This document shows, piece after piece, positions 1 through 8,279 of a DNA stretch of 64,000 bases. Under the pieces are notes generated by a model. That model searched no databases. It had not been told where the DNA came from and saw only the letters and a list, made by a program, of their open reading frames with translations. Both the position numbers and the translations under genes were made by a program. The stretch is from Pedobacter sp. MC2016-24. Lineage in GTDB: Bacteria > Bacteroidota > Bacteroidia > Sphingobacteriales > Sphingobacteriaceae. The DNA lies in the NCBI RefSeq assembly GCF_015223055.1, contig NZ_JADFBX010000004.1:434001-498000 (forward strand), written 5' to 3'. Within the stretch, counting starts at the first letter, position 1. Each line of letters opens with the position of its first letter.

Positions 1-1782
1 CTTGTTTAGCATCTCATAAACCTGCAGATACGGATTGTCTGGTCCGCGGTAAAAAGGGTTGCGTTGTTGTACGTTTTCCAGCCCGGGCTCCCAGTAAGGT
101 TTAAACCAGTTGATGTCTATATTGGGGGCTGTGCCAATGATCATGAAATACATGATCGTTTGGTTATTGTATCCGGCAAGTGGCAGGTTGTCACTGGATT
201 TATTCGTGTAATTTACTTTCGCATTGATCTTTAATTTATCGGATACCTGATGGTTTACAGATAAGGCAGCAGATAAACGCTCAAAACCTGTATTGGGCAT
301 GATCCACTCGTTTTTGAGGTGTGTAACAGAGAAACGTGCGGCACTTTTATCGTTGCTGCCCTCTATGGCAATGCTGTTGGATAAGGTGACACCGGTTTTA
401 AAGAAATCAGAAATATAGCCCTTATTCGCTACCCAGGGTCTGGGCGTTGCAGACTGTCCAGTTGGACTGTTTGGGTCATACTGATAATATAACTGTCCGT
501 TAAATTTAGGTCCCCAGGCTCGTCCGGCACCAACAGATGTACTGGTATTTGGTCCGTCTTTACTATCTAAGTAAGAATAATAAGCATCTGTACGGCCTTC
601 ACCATATTCGAATTGGTAGTCTGGCCACCTGTTAATCTGATCAATGCTGGTGTTGGAATTGAAGGTTACACCGATGCCATTATCTTTGCGTTTGCCTGAT
701 TTTGTGGTGATGATCAAGGCACCATTGGCGGCACGACTGCCATACAAAGCAGTAGCACCCGGGCCTTTCAATACCGTGATGTTCTCGATGTCATCGGGAT
801 TGATGTCTGATACGTCTGAACCAAAATCAACCGGACTATCTGCCCCAAGGTGTGCTTTGTAGCCTGTTCCTGTAATTTTGCTACTTACCGGGATGCCATC
901 AATTACGATGAGTGCCTGGTTGTTGTCCAAGTTCAATGAGGATTCGCCCCGCAAGGTAATTCTTGAAGAGCCCATAGGACCAGAGCCGGTGCCTACAATA
1001 TTTAATCCGGCCACTTTTCCAGATAAAGCGTTCACCCAGTTATTGGTCTTGGCATCTTTAACTACATTCTCATTTAGTTTTTGAGCAGCATATCCTAATG
1101 ATTTCTCTTCTCTTTTGATACCAAGTGCCGTAACCAAAACTTCACTGAGCTGACCAACAACCGGTCGCATCGCGATGTTCAGTTGAAGTGTTTCTCCGCT
1201 TTTTACACTTACAGCCTCCTGGTGGTTTTCATAAGCAATGAAAGATGCCTGGATGGTATAACTGCCTGGGGCTAAGTTTACCGTAAATGCGCCAGCCGTA
1301 TTGCTTTGTAATACCTGGTTTGTTGGCATAATTCTGATGCTTACACCGGGTAAGGGAAGCCCGCGTTCATCCACTATTTTTCCAGACACTTTTCCAGGTG
1401 CCTGGGCTTTTTCAGGTTTGGGGTCGATTACTGCAATCATGCCATTCACCTGATTGAACCTGATTTTTTGCTTTTCTGAAAGTTCAATCAATACATCGGC
1501 CAGACTTTTGTTTTTAGCCGTAATGCTGATGCCCTGGCGATTGCCCTGAGCTTCGGTGTAAACAAATCTTAAACCCGATTGCTTTTCGATGCGTGTGATT
1601 GCATCTTTGAGAGAAACCTGGCTAACATGAAGGTTGATCCGGATTTCTTTTAAATTCTGGGACCTGGCCTTGGCGGCATACAGTAAACCTGTCATTGTTA
1701 GCGAGGTAACGATAATCAGAAAGGCTAGCCTTGTCATGGATTTTATTATTTTAATTAGATTTCTTTTTGTAGAATTGTACAT
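1..1782 (-). CDS. SusC-type TonB-dependent receptor with STN domain (partial, C-terminus outside window)
   Basis: Outer-membrane TonB-dependent transporter of the SusC/RagA type, which imports oligosaccharides or other large ligands. The first about 594 residues are present and the gene continues past the left edge. Reading from 1782: a signal segment, an STN domain (about residues 55-115) that talks to a FecR anti-sigma factor, a carboxypeptidase-regulatory-like beta-sandwich (about 130-210), then the plug with the SusC signature GPGATALYGSRAANGAL and the first barrel strands. An internal ATG at 1737 is also possible; the longer start is chosen because long charged N-termini before the signal anchor are common in this family. 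It lies downstream of an ECF sigma and a FecR gene on the same strand, so it is probably their regulatory partner. A SusD gene would be expected beyond the left edge. The ligand is unknown. Confidence 0.9.
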   Translation of the reverse strand, partial: MYNSTKRNLIKIIKSMTRLAFLIIVTSLTMTGLLYAAKARSQNLKEIRINLHVSQVSLKDAITRIEKQSGLRFVYTEAQGNRQGISITAKNKSLADVLIELSEKQKIRFNQVNGMIAVIDPKPEKAQAPGKVSGKIVDERGLPLPGVSIRIMPTNQVLQSNTAGAFTVNLAPGSYTIQASFIAYENHQEAVSVKSGETLQLNIAMRPVVGQLSEVLVTALGIKREEKSLGYAAQKLNENVVKDAKTNNWVNALSGKVAGLNIVGTGSGPMGSSRITLRGESSLNLDNNQALIVIDGIPVSSKITGTGYKAHLGADSPVDFGSDVSDINPDDIENITVLKGPGATALYGSRAANGALIITTKSGKRKDNGIGVTFNSNTSIDQINRWPDYQFEYGEGRTDAYYSYLDSKDGPNTSTSVGAGRAWGPKFNGQLYYQYDPNSPTGQSATPRPWVANKGYISDFFKTGVTLSNSIAIEGSNDKSAARFSVTHLKNEWIMPNTGFERLSAALSVNHQVSDKLKINAKVNYTNKSSDNLPLAGYNNQTIMYFMIIGTAPNIDINWFKPYWEPGLENVQQRNPFYRGPDNPYLQVYEMLNK

Positions 1783-1883
1783 AGCTTTTTTAAATGGTTT
1801 GTTGTCGTCAAAATCAATAGGTCATAAAAGCAATTGGAGTGGGGGTAGTTGCATACCTTCACTTTTTTTATGGCCTATTGTGT

Positions 1884-1892
1884 GGGGGGGGG
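1884..1892. repeat. Homopolymeric G9 tract between fecR and susC
   Basis: Nine consecutive G (C9 on the transcribed strand) lie 14 bases downstream of the fecR stop and about 100 bases upstream of the SusC start. Runs of this length are prone to slippage. Because it is outside both reading frames, any effect would be on the leader or spacer. Confidence 0.85.
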
Positions 1893-1906
1893 CGTTCGAT
1901 GTGGTT

Positions 1907-2818
1907 TTACCAAATGCTGATCTCCTTTCCTTTCATATTGTAATTGAATTGACCGCTCAATCCGAGCATCTTCACAATGGTACCGATGCTTTCGTTATTT
2001 GTTTTCAGATTGATCCGTTTGCTGTTAATCTCCATCTTATTTATTGTAAATGTTACGCCGTAAGCTCTGGACAACTGCTTGCAGATGACATCCATGCGTT
2101 CATTGTTGAAGGTCAGTTTGCCGCTTATCCAGCCGGAAAAATCTGCCTCATCGACTTGTTTTACTAAGATTTCGCCTGTTTGTCGGGCATAATTAAGCTG
2201 TGCACCTGGTTGTAGCATCCATGCTTTGGCTTTGCCCTTTTCGACCACGCCAACTTTACCAGTAGAAACTGTTACTGCAATTTTTGGCTCAGATTTATAA
2301 GACGAAACATTAAATGAAGTACCCAGTACATGAATTTTCAGCTTTCCAGAATTTACTACAAATGGCTTTTCTTTATTGTGCGTAACCTCAAAGTAGGCTT
2401 CTCCGTCCAGAAAAACCGTCCTTGTTTTGCCAGTATAACTTTTCGCATACCTGATGTTGCTGCTGTTGTTAACATAGATTTTTGTGCCGTCAGCGAGGGT
2501 TACAATTTTCTTTTCCCCGGTTGTGGTGCTGAGTTCATAAAAATGATCTTTTTTAGGACCTGATTCCCGATCATTGATGAAAAACAGCACTGCAGTCAGT
2601 CCAATCAGTAAAATGGCAGCAGCAGTGGTCCATAATGGCAGTTTGAATCTTCTGGCAGTAGGGGTGTGTTGAAGCAGAATGTACTGCTTCAAATTATGCT
2701 CCATTATTTTTTCGATTTCGGCAGCATTGTCCGCATCTTTTAAATCAGTTGTTTCCCTCAGGTCTAAATCCTGGAACCACCTGGCAAAGGTCTTTTTATA
2801 GCTGTTGTCGTGTTGCAT
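1907..2818 (-). CDS. FecR-family anti-sigma factor
   Basis: Inner-membrane anti-sigma regulator that couples the state of the SusC receptor to its ECF sigma factor. There is a cytoplasmic N-terminal part of about 85 residues, one membrane segment (around LWTTAAAILLIGLTAVLFF), and a periplasmic FecR domain containing VTLADGTKIYVNNSSNIRY and GEAYFEVTHNKEKPFVV, followed by the C-terminal DUF4974-type module. The ATG at 2818 is chosen because it gives MQHDNSYKK; the upstream in-frame ATG at 2854 adds 12 residues unlike the family. It lies between the ECF sigma gene (57 bases upstream) and the SusC gene (124 bases downstream). A run of nine G follows its stop codon in the spacer. Confidence 0.9.
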   Translation of the reverse strand: MQHDNSYKKTFARWFQDLDLRETTDLKDADNAAEIEKIMEHNLKQYILLQHTPTARRFKLPLWTTAAAILLIGLTAVLFFINDRESGPKKDHFYELSTTTGEKKIVTLADGTKIYVNNSSNIRYAKSYTGKTRTVFLDGEAYFEVTHNKEKPFVVNSGKLKIHVLGTSFNVSSYKSEPKIAVTVSTGKVGVVEKGKAKAWMLQPGAQLNYARQTGEILVKQVDEADFSGWISGKLTFNNERMDVICKQLSRAYGVTFTINKMEINSKRINLKTNNESIGTIVKMLGLSGQFNYNMKGKEISIW

Positions 2819-2875
2819 TCCTATACATAAAGGGCAAAACGAAAAAAGTACCACGCTTTGATGGTTAAACTTATG

Positions 2876-3490
2876 TTACGAATTCATTAACCAAATGATA
2901 AATGCGATTTTAGCTGTTGAAATGTGGTGTTGTGTGGCATTTTGCCTGATTTTAGCGTAGGCTTTACTGATTTGATTTTTAACCGTTTGGGGAGACAGGT
3001 TCAGCTTTTCAGCAATTTGATTGATCGAATAGTTTTCCGATCGGCTGATTAAAAAAATCTCCCGCATTTTTTCCGGCATGTCGTCAATTGTTTGATAAAT
3101 CAAATCCAGGATATCCTGATACTCATTTTCAGCCATTTCCAGTTCCTGTTCGTGGAAATGCTCAGTCATGCTGCGGTTTGCCATGAAAAGTTCCAGATTT
3201 TTATAATGTTTCTCCTGGAAACCCCTTGCGCGGAAATAATCAGAAAGTTTAAAAATTAATGCATTGCGGAGGTAATCTTGTACGGGGATATTGATCTGAA
3301 GTTGCACCCGCTTGTCGTAAAAACCCATAAATACATTTTGAACAAGATCAAAAGCATCTTCCCTGGATCCGGTTTTTTTATGGGCAATGGTATATAGATT
3401 TTTCCAGCTCCGCTTATAAAGCTCATTGAAAGCTTCATAATCAGATTGCTGAATAAGCTCAAATAAGGCTTTATCCGACAGACTTTTCAT
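2876..3490 (-). CDS. ECF RNA polymerase sigma factor (sigma-70 family)
   Basis: Extracytoplasmic-function sigma factor of the Bacteroidota type that accompanies FecR and SusC. Region 2 is seen near the N-terminus (DYEAFNELYKRSWKNLYTIA, REDAFDLVQNVFMGFY). Region 4 is a helix-turn-helix near the C-terminus (MREIFLISRSENYSINQIAE, then LNLSPQTVKNQISKAYAKIR). The ATG at 3490 gives MKSLSDKALFELI, which matches the family start; an ATG 18 bases upstream is less likely. It is first in the sigma/FecR/SusC set. It is expected to be held inactive by FecR until the receptor binds ligand, and then to transcribe the susC operon. Confidence 0.9.
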   Translation of the reverse strand: MKSLSDKALFELIQQSDYEAFNELYKRSWKNLYTIAHKKTGSREDAFDLVQNVFMGFYDKRVQLQINIPVQDYLRNALIFKLSDYFRARGFQEKHYKNLELFMANRSMTEHFHEQELEMAENEYQDILDLIYQTIDDMPEKMREIFLISRSENYSINQIAEKLNLSPQTVKNQISKAYAKIRQNATQHHISTAKIAFIIWLMNS

Positions 3491-3568
3491 TGCAGCCAAA
3501 GTAAGCACATGATGTGTTTACACCATCAAACAATTGTTAAGCTACCGTTAAGTTAATTTGTTGATACA

Positions 3569-3614
3569 AAAAGAGGTTGTTCACATCATTTTTACTGATG
3601 GTACAACCTCTTTT
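3569..3614 (-). terminator. Intrinsic terminator after pgl
   Basis: Perfect 12-base inverted repeat AAAAGAGGTTGT (3569-3580) and ACAACCTCTTTT (3603-3614), with a smaller catca/tgatg pairing in the loop. On the minus strand the stem ends in a T run. It lies 25 bases beyond the pgl stop and about 80 bases before the ECF sigma start, so it separates the two minus-strand units. Confidence 0.75.
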
Positions 3615-3638
3615 ACATTGATCCTGATGGATCAGGCT

Positions 3639-4364
3639 TTAGTTATCCAGCAAACTCGCTGCTTCATCATCTAAAAACCAGGTTACATTGCCGTCAATTG
3701 GTTTAATCAATTGGGCAGGATATAACTTCGTATTTCTTTTAGGTGCTTCAATTACATGTTTTACAGCTACCGCTTTATTTTCTCCAAAAACCAGGAAGGC
3801 TACATTTTTAGCTTTATTGATCAGGGGAGCAGTAAAGCTGATGCGATAGGTAGACAGTTTCTCTACAAATACCGAGTCAATTTCCACATTCTTATTGTTC
3901 AGGATGTCTGTTCCAGGAAATAAGGAAGCGGTATGTGCATCATCTCCCATGCCCAGTAAGATCAGGTCAAAAGTTAAATCTGCACCATCAAAATGTTTCA
4001 CAATCGCTTTATTGTATTCAATGGCAGCCTTTTCAGGTGCCAAAGTGGTATTCACATAAAAGATATGATCCTCAGCAATATTTAAAGGCGCTAAGATTGC
4101 CTTTTTTGCCATTAAGCCGTTGTAGCTTTCATGGTCGGGCATAACATTACGTTCATCTCCGAAAAAGAAATAAACCTTAGTCCAGTCGATCCGTGTTTTA
4201 TAGGTAGTCGCCAGCATTTCGTACAGCATTTTTGGGGAGTTACCTCCTGTCAGTACGAAGTTGAAGCAATTCTGATCTTCGATCGATTTGTTCGCAATTT
4301 TGATGATGTACTCAGCCAAGTCTTCAAGCAACTGGCTTTGTGTTTTATAAATCAGTAAATTCAT
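3639..4364 (-). CDS. pgl: 6-phosphogluconolactonase (DevB/SOL type)
   Basis: Cytoplasmic lactonase that hydrolyses 6-phosphogluconolactone to 6-phosphogluconate, the second step of the oxidative pentose phosphate pathway. The 241-residue length fits the family. FVLTGGNSPKMLYEML is the phosphosugar-binding loop, followed by VYFFFGDERNV and LILLGMGDDAHTASLFPG, the conserved blocks of the NagB-like fold. The ATG at 4364 overlaps the zwf stop as TAATG, which decides the start; a longer frame reaching to 4442 lies inside zwf and has no family-like sequence. It is the last gene of the ppgK-gnd-zwf-pgl operon and is followed by a strong terminator. Confidence 0.94.
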   Translation of the reverse strand: MNLLIYKTQSQLLEDLAEYIIKIANKSIEDQNCFNFVLTGGNSPKMLYEMLATTYKTRIDWTKVYFFFGDERNVMPDHESYNGLMAKKAILAPLNIAEDHIFYVNTTLAPEKAAIEYNKAIVKHFDGADLTFDLILLGMGDDAHTASLFPGTDILNNKNVEIDSVFVEKLSTYRISFTAPLINKAKNVAFLVFGENKAVAVKHVIEAPKRNTKLYPAQLIKPIDGNVTWFLDDEAASLLDN

Positions 4365-5875
4365 TAGTCTTTGTTTAGTGGAAGGGTAAACCAGTGGAAA
4401 CCATCTCTGGCTATCAATGCTTCTGCATCTTCCGGACCCCATGATCCTGCCGTATAGTTCGGGAAGCTCAATGATTTTTTAGTTTCCCATGCATTGATCA
4501 CCGGCATTAATAAATCCCAGGCAATCTCTACCTGATCTGCACGCATAAATTGCGTCTGATCACCGGTCATCACATCCAATAATAAAGTCTCATAAGCCTC
4601 AGGTGATTCTGTTGTATAAGTACCTTTGTAATCAAACACCATATCAACCGGGTTTAACACCATGTCTAATCCAGGGCGCTTACCCTGAACCTGTAAACGG
4701 ATGCTCATTTCTGGCTGTATGCTAATGATGAGCCTGTTCTGCTGCCAGTGTTCTGCAACGCCTTCAGGGAATACCTGGTGTGGCACATCTTTAAACTGTA
4801 TCGTAATTAATGAAGAGGTCTGAGCCAGACGTTTTCCGGTACGCACATAAAATGGCACACCTTTCCAGCGCCAGTTGTCTACAAAAAACTTGATGGCTGC
4901 AAAAGTTTCCGTATTGGATTCTTCTACCACATCTTTTTCAGAACGATAACTTGGTACTTCATCTCCTTTGATCCAGCCGCCGGTGTATTGGCCGCGTACG
5001 GTATTGAAGCGGATGTCTTCACTCGAAAAAGGACGCATGGCCTTCAGCACATCCACTTTTTTATCCCTGATTTCATCGGCATCAAAATTAATAGGTGTTT
5101 CCATACCAATGATACAAAGCAATTGCAGCAAATGGTTTTGGATCATATCCCTTAAGGCACCAGAACCATCGTAATAGCCACCACGTTCACCCACGCCCAA
5201 TTGTTCCGTTACCGAAATCTGTACGTGATCAATGTAATTTCTATTCCAGAGTGGCTCCAGGAAGGAGTTGGCAAAACGGAAAGCCATGATGTTCTGAACC
5301 GTTTCTTTCCCCAGATAATGGTCAATCCTATAAATCTGTTTTTCCTTAAAACGTTCTTTCAACAAAGCATTTAATTCGCGTGCAGTTTCCAGATCTTTAC
5401 CAAAAGGCTTTTCAACTACGATGCGGCAATTGTCTTCATTTTCTGCAAGCTTAAACTTGGCCAAACGTTTGGCAATGGAAGGGAAGAGGTCTGGAGAAAC
5501 CGCCAGATAATAAACAATCTGTGTTTCTGGGCCAAACTCGTCTTTAAATTTATCGATAGTTTCTTTAAGTGCATCAAAAGAAGCCGAGTCTTTAACGTCA
5601 ACCGGATTATAATGAACGCTCTGAGAGAAACTATCCCACTTTTCTTTTTGAACCTTACCCGTACGTGAAAAGCTGTTTACACCCTGCATCAGGGTATCTC
5701 TAAACTTATCATCGGTAAGCGGTTTTCTGGCTGTACCAATAATGGCAAACTTTTCAGGCATATAGCCTTCGGCATAAAGGTTGTAAAGAGCGGGCGCAAG
5801 TTTGCGCAGATTTAAATCACCGGTACCACCAAAAATTACAATAATGGTTGGGCTAAGGTTGATACTTGTCTTCAT
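4364..5875 (-). CDS. zwf: Glucose-6-phosphate 1-dehydrogenase
   Basis: Oxidises glucose-6-phosphate to 6-phosphogluconolactone with reduction of NADP, the entry step of the oxidative pentose phosphate pathway. The Rossmann loop near the N-terminus reads FGGTGDLNLRKLAPALYNL and the active-site signature RIDHYLGKETVQN is intact, with the substrate-binding block IVVEKPFGKDL before it. The 503-residue length is normal. It lies 12 bases after gnd and overlaps pgl by one base, so the three are probably cotranscribed and translationally coupled. Nothing unusual was seen. Confidence 0.96.
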   Translation of the reverse strand: MKTSINLSPTIIVIFGGTGDLNLRKLAPALYNLYAEGYMPEKFAIIGTARKPLTDDKFRDTLMQGVNSFSRTGKVQKEKWDSFSQSVHYNPVDVKDSASFDALKETIDKFKDEFGPETQIVYYLAVSPDLFPSIAKRLAKFKLAENEDNCRIVVEKPFGKDLETARELNALLKERFKEKQIYRIDHYLGKETVQNIMAFRFANSFLEPLWNRNYIDHVQISVTEQLGVGERGGYYDGSGALRDMIQNHLLQLLCIIGMETPINFDADEIRDKKVDVLKAMRPFSSEDIRFNTVRGQYTGGWIKGDEVPSYRSEKDVVEESNTETFAAIKFFVDNWRWKGVPFYVRTGKRLAQTSSLITIQFKDVPHQVFPEGVAEHWQQNRLIISIQPEMSIRLQVQGKRPGLDMVLNPVDMVFDYKGTYTTESPEAYETLLLDVMTGDQTQFMRADQVEIAWDLLMPVINAWETKKSLSFPNYTAGSWGPEDAEALIARDGFHWFTLPLNKD

Positions 5876-5887
5876 TATATGGGGTTT

Positions 5888-7303
5888 TTACAAATTATTT
5901 GAGTTCCAGTCGGCATGGAAAATGCCTTCACTATCTGTACGTTCAAAAGTATGGGCACCAAAGAAATCTCTTTGAGCCTGGGTTAAATTAAGTGGTGAAT
6001 TGGCTGTTCTGAATGAATCGTAATAAGTGATTGCCGAGGCAAGTGCAGGAATTGCAAAACCGTTTTCAATGGCTTTCACGACAACTTTCCTGGTTCCGGG
6101 AACAATCTCTTTCAATTTACCCTGAATTGCGGCATCTGCATATAAATGCGGCAGTTTGGGATTTTGGGAATAGGCCTGATAAATGTCCTGTAACAATTCT
6201 GCACGGATGATACAGCCACCGCGCCAGATCTGAGAGATTTCCTTCAGGTTCAGTTCATATTTAAATTCAGCAGATGCTGCTTCCAGTAAATGCAAACCTT
6301 GGGCATAACAGGTAATCATAGCAAAGTATAATGATTGCTCCAATTGGGCCTCAAACTCTGCCGTGTTTTGAATTTTCTCAGCCGTATGTGGCAAAGCAGC
6401 ATCCAGGGCTACGCGCAATTGTTTATATTTAGAAAGGTCCCTGCTACTTACTGCTTCGTTGATGGTTGGAATTGGCAATTGCAAATCCATAGATACCTGT
6501 GAAGTCCATTTACCGGTTCCTTTAGATTTGGCTTCGTCTTTAATCACATCGATTAAATAACCACCGCTTTTTTCATCCTTAACTTTAAACACATCTTTGG
6601 TCACTTCCAGTAAGAAAGATTTCAGGCGGCCATCATTCCATTTGTTGAATGTGGTATAAATCTCTTCATTGTTGTAACCTAAACCTGTTTTCAACAGGCC
6701 ATAAGTTTCGGCAAGGATTTGCATCATGGCATATTCAATACCATTGTGTACCATTTTTACGAAGTGACCAGATGCTCCCGGGCCAATGTAGGCCACGCAA
6801 GGATCGCCTTTTACTTTTGCTGAAACTGCTTCCAAAATAGGTTTAACCGCGTCGTAGGCTGCTTTATCACCTCCAGGCATCATACTTGGCCCAAAACGTG
6901 CTCCTTCTTCACCACCAGAAATTCCCATACCAAAGAAATGGATTCCTTGTTCGGCCAGATCTGTAGCTCTTCTGCTGGTATCTGTAAAATGCGAATTTCC
7001 GCTGTCGATGATCATGTCACCTTTGTCCAGTAATGGTACGAGCTCCTGGATTACACTATCAACAATTGCACCTGCAGGTACCAGTAACATCACTCTGCGT
7101 GGCAATTCCAGACTTTGTATGAAATCTTCTAAAGAAGCAAAGCCCTTTAAATCGTGTGCTTTACCATCTTCTTCCAGTTTCTGCAGCATTTTTGCATCCT
7201 TATCATAACCGGTTACAGCAAAACCGTTGTCGGCCATGTTGAGCAATAAATTGCGGCCCATGGTGCCCAGGCCTATCATTCCTAAAGTATATTGGTTTGT
7301 CAT
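5888..7303 (-). CDS. gnd: 6-phosphogluconate dehydrogenase, decarboxylating
   Basis: Converts 6-phosphogluconate to ribulose-5-phosphate and CO2, producing NADPH. The N-terminal Rossmann motif is GLGTMGRNLLLNMADNGF, the substrate motif is GMGISGGEEGARFGPSMMPG, and HFVKMVHNGIEYAMMQ carries the catalytic Lys and His/Asn. The 471-residue length is that of the long dimeric type. The start is 3 bases after the stop of the upstream ROK kinase gene. Gene order puts it ahead of zwf and pgl in one operon. Confidence 0.96.
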   Translation of the reverse strand: MTNQYTLGMIGLGTMGRNLLLNMADNGFAVTGYDKDAKMLQKLEEDGKAHDLKGFASLEDFIQSLELPRRVMLLVPAGAIVDSVIQELVPLLDKGDMIIDSGNSHFTDTSRRATDLAEQGIHFFGMGISGGEEGARFGPSMMPGGDKAAYDAVKPILEAVSAKVKGDPCVAYIGPGASGHFVKMVHNGIEYAMMQILAETYGLLKTGLGYNNEEIYTTFNKWNDGRLKSFLLEVTKDVFKVKDEKSGGYLIDVIKDEAKSKGTGKWTSQVSMDLQLPIPTINEAVSSRDLSKYKQLRVALDAALPHTAEKIQNTAEFEAQLEQSLYFAMITCYAQGLHLLEAASAEFKYELNLKEISQIWRGGCIIRAELLQDIYQAYSQNPKLPHLYADAAIQGKLKEIVPGTRKVVVKAIENGFAIPALASAITYYDSFRTANSPLNLTQAQRDFFGAHTFERTDSEGIFHADWNSNNL

Positions 7304-7306
7304 TGT

Positions 7307-8071
7307 CTATTTTTTATTAGGGTTGGTCGTATGTACATGATATTTCTCTTCCAGGTCCCAAAGTTTTGCACCGCCTTTGATGCCATCTTTATTGGAAACC
7401 ATTTTGATGTTGTGCTCCAGCTCAAAGTCGATCTCTTTGGCATTTCCGCCACCGATATATAAGGTGTCGTAATTGAAGACTACTTTATAAATCTCGATAA
7501 CGCGCTTTAAACGCTCATTCCAATCCTTTTTGCCTATTTTTGCAAAGGCTTTTGCTCCAAGATAATCGTCGTAATCTTTGTTTTTGGTGATGGGCAGATG
7601 TGCCAGTTCCAAATGGGGAAGCAGGTCGCCGTCAAACAATAAGGCCGTTCCAAAGCCAGTACCTACGGTAAACACAATTTCAAAACCTTTACCGGCTACA
7701 ATGCCCAGAGCCTGTTGGTCTGCATCGTTAACCAGGCGGACCGGCTTATCAAACAAATTACTGATCTGCTGGGCCAGGTCAATGCCCGCCCATTTATTCC
7801 TGGCTAGATTTGGTGCAGTTTCAACCACTCCATGTTTAACATAACCCGGAAAACCAACAGAGATTTTTTTAAAGTCCTGCCCAAGTTCAGGAACCAAGGC
7901 TTGGATCACTTCTAAAATGGCCTTGGGTGTAGCGTCTTTTGGGGTTGGGAGCTTTTTATACTCGGAGGCTAAGTCTCCTTTCGAATTTAAGATGCAAGCT
8001 TTAACGCTTGTGCCGCCGATGTCAATTGATAAAATATTGTCCTTGTTCTCGTTTTTTTTGGTAACTGGCAT
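7307..8071 (-). CDS. ppgK: ROK-family glucokinase, polyphosphate-glucokinase type
   Basis: Phosphorylates glucose to glucose-6-phosphate, using polyphosphate and/or ATP. The ROK/actin-like phosphate loop is LSIDIGGTSVKACILNSKGD; the sugar-binding block RLVNDADQQALGIVAGKG contains the catalytic Asp; VGTGFGTALLFDGDL is the second phosphate-binding turn; LYIGGGNAKEI is near the end. It lacks the Cys-rich zinc motif of classical ROK glucokinases and has HLELAHLPITK in that position, as in polyphosphate glucokinases. It is first in the operon with gnd, zwf and pgl, so the operon covers glucose to ribulose-5-phosphate. The phosphate donor cannot be read from the sequence. Confidence 0.85.
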   Translation of the reverse strand: MPVTKKNENKDNILSIDIGGTSVKACILNSKGDLASEYKKLPTPKDATPKAILEVIQALVPELGQDFKKISVGFPGYVKHGVVETAPNLARNKWAGIDLAQQISNLFDKPVRLVNDADQQALGIVAGKGFEIVFTVGTGFGTALLFDGDLLPHLELAHLPITKNKDYDDYLGAKAFAKIGKKDWNERLKRVIEIYKVVFNYDTLYIGGGNAKEIDFELEHNIKMVSNKDGIKGGAKLWDLEEKYHVHTTNPNKK

Positions 8072-8122
8072 GTTCTTTTTTTATGTGAAAAAAGCCTGTT
8101 TTATTATTAACATTCAAAATAA

Positions 8123-8153
8123 CAAAATTAAGACCAATAAAGTGTCGAATCAG
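8123..8153 (-). promoter_or_regulatory. Candidate Bacteroidota promoter for the ppgK operon
   Basis: On the minus strand TAATTTTG (8130-8123) matches the -7 consensus TAnnTTTG. A CTG lies 20 bases upstream, where TTG is expected. It is about 50 bases ahead of the ppgK ATG. Single-site match only. Confidence 0.4.
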
Positions 8154-8279
8154 GGGATTAATCATCAGAAAAAAATAATCTGACTTTGGCAGGAGATAAG
8201 TTGCGGACCCGGATTTCTGAGCTGACTAGCGAATATGAAAGTAAAACCCTAATTTTACGCTAAACCAAAATGCCCCTGA

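Noticed and set aside
1884..1892. G9 tract as a phase switch of the FecR reading frame
   Set aside because: The fecR stop codon precedes the tract, so slippage cannot change the protein.
1634..2167. Open frame of 177 codons on the plus strand
   Set aside because: It lies opposite the FecR and SusC genes, has no recognisable domain, and the minus-strand frames have clear family motifs.
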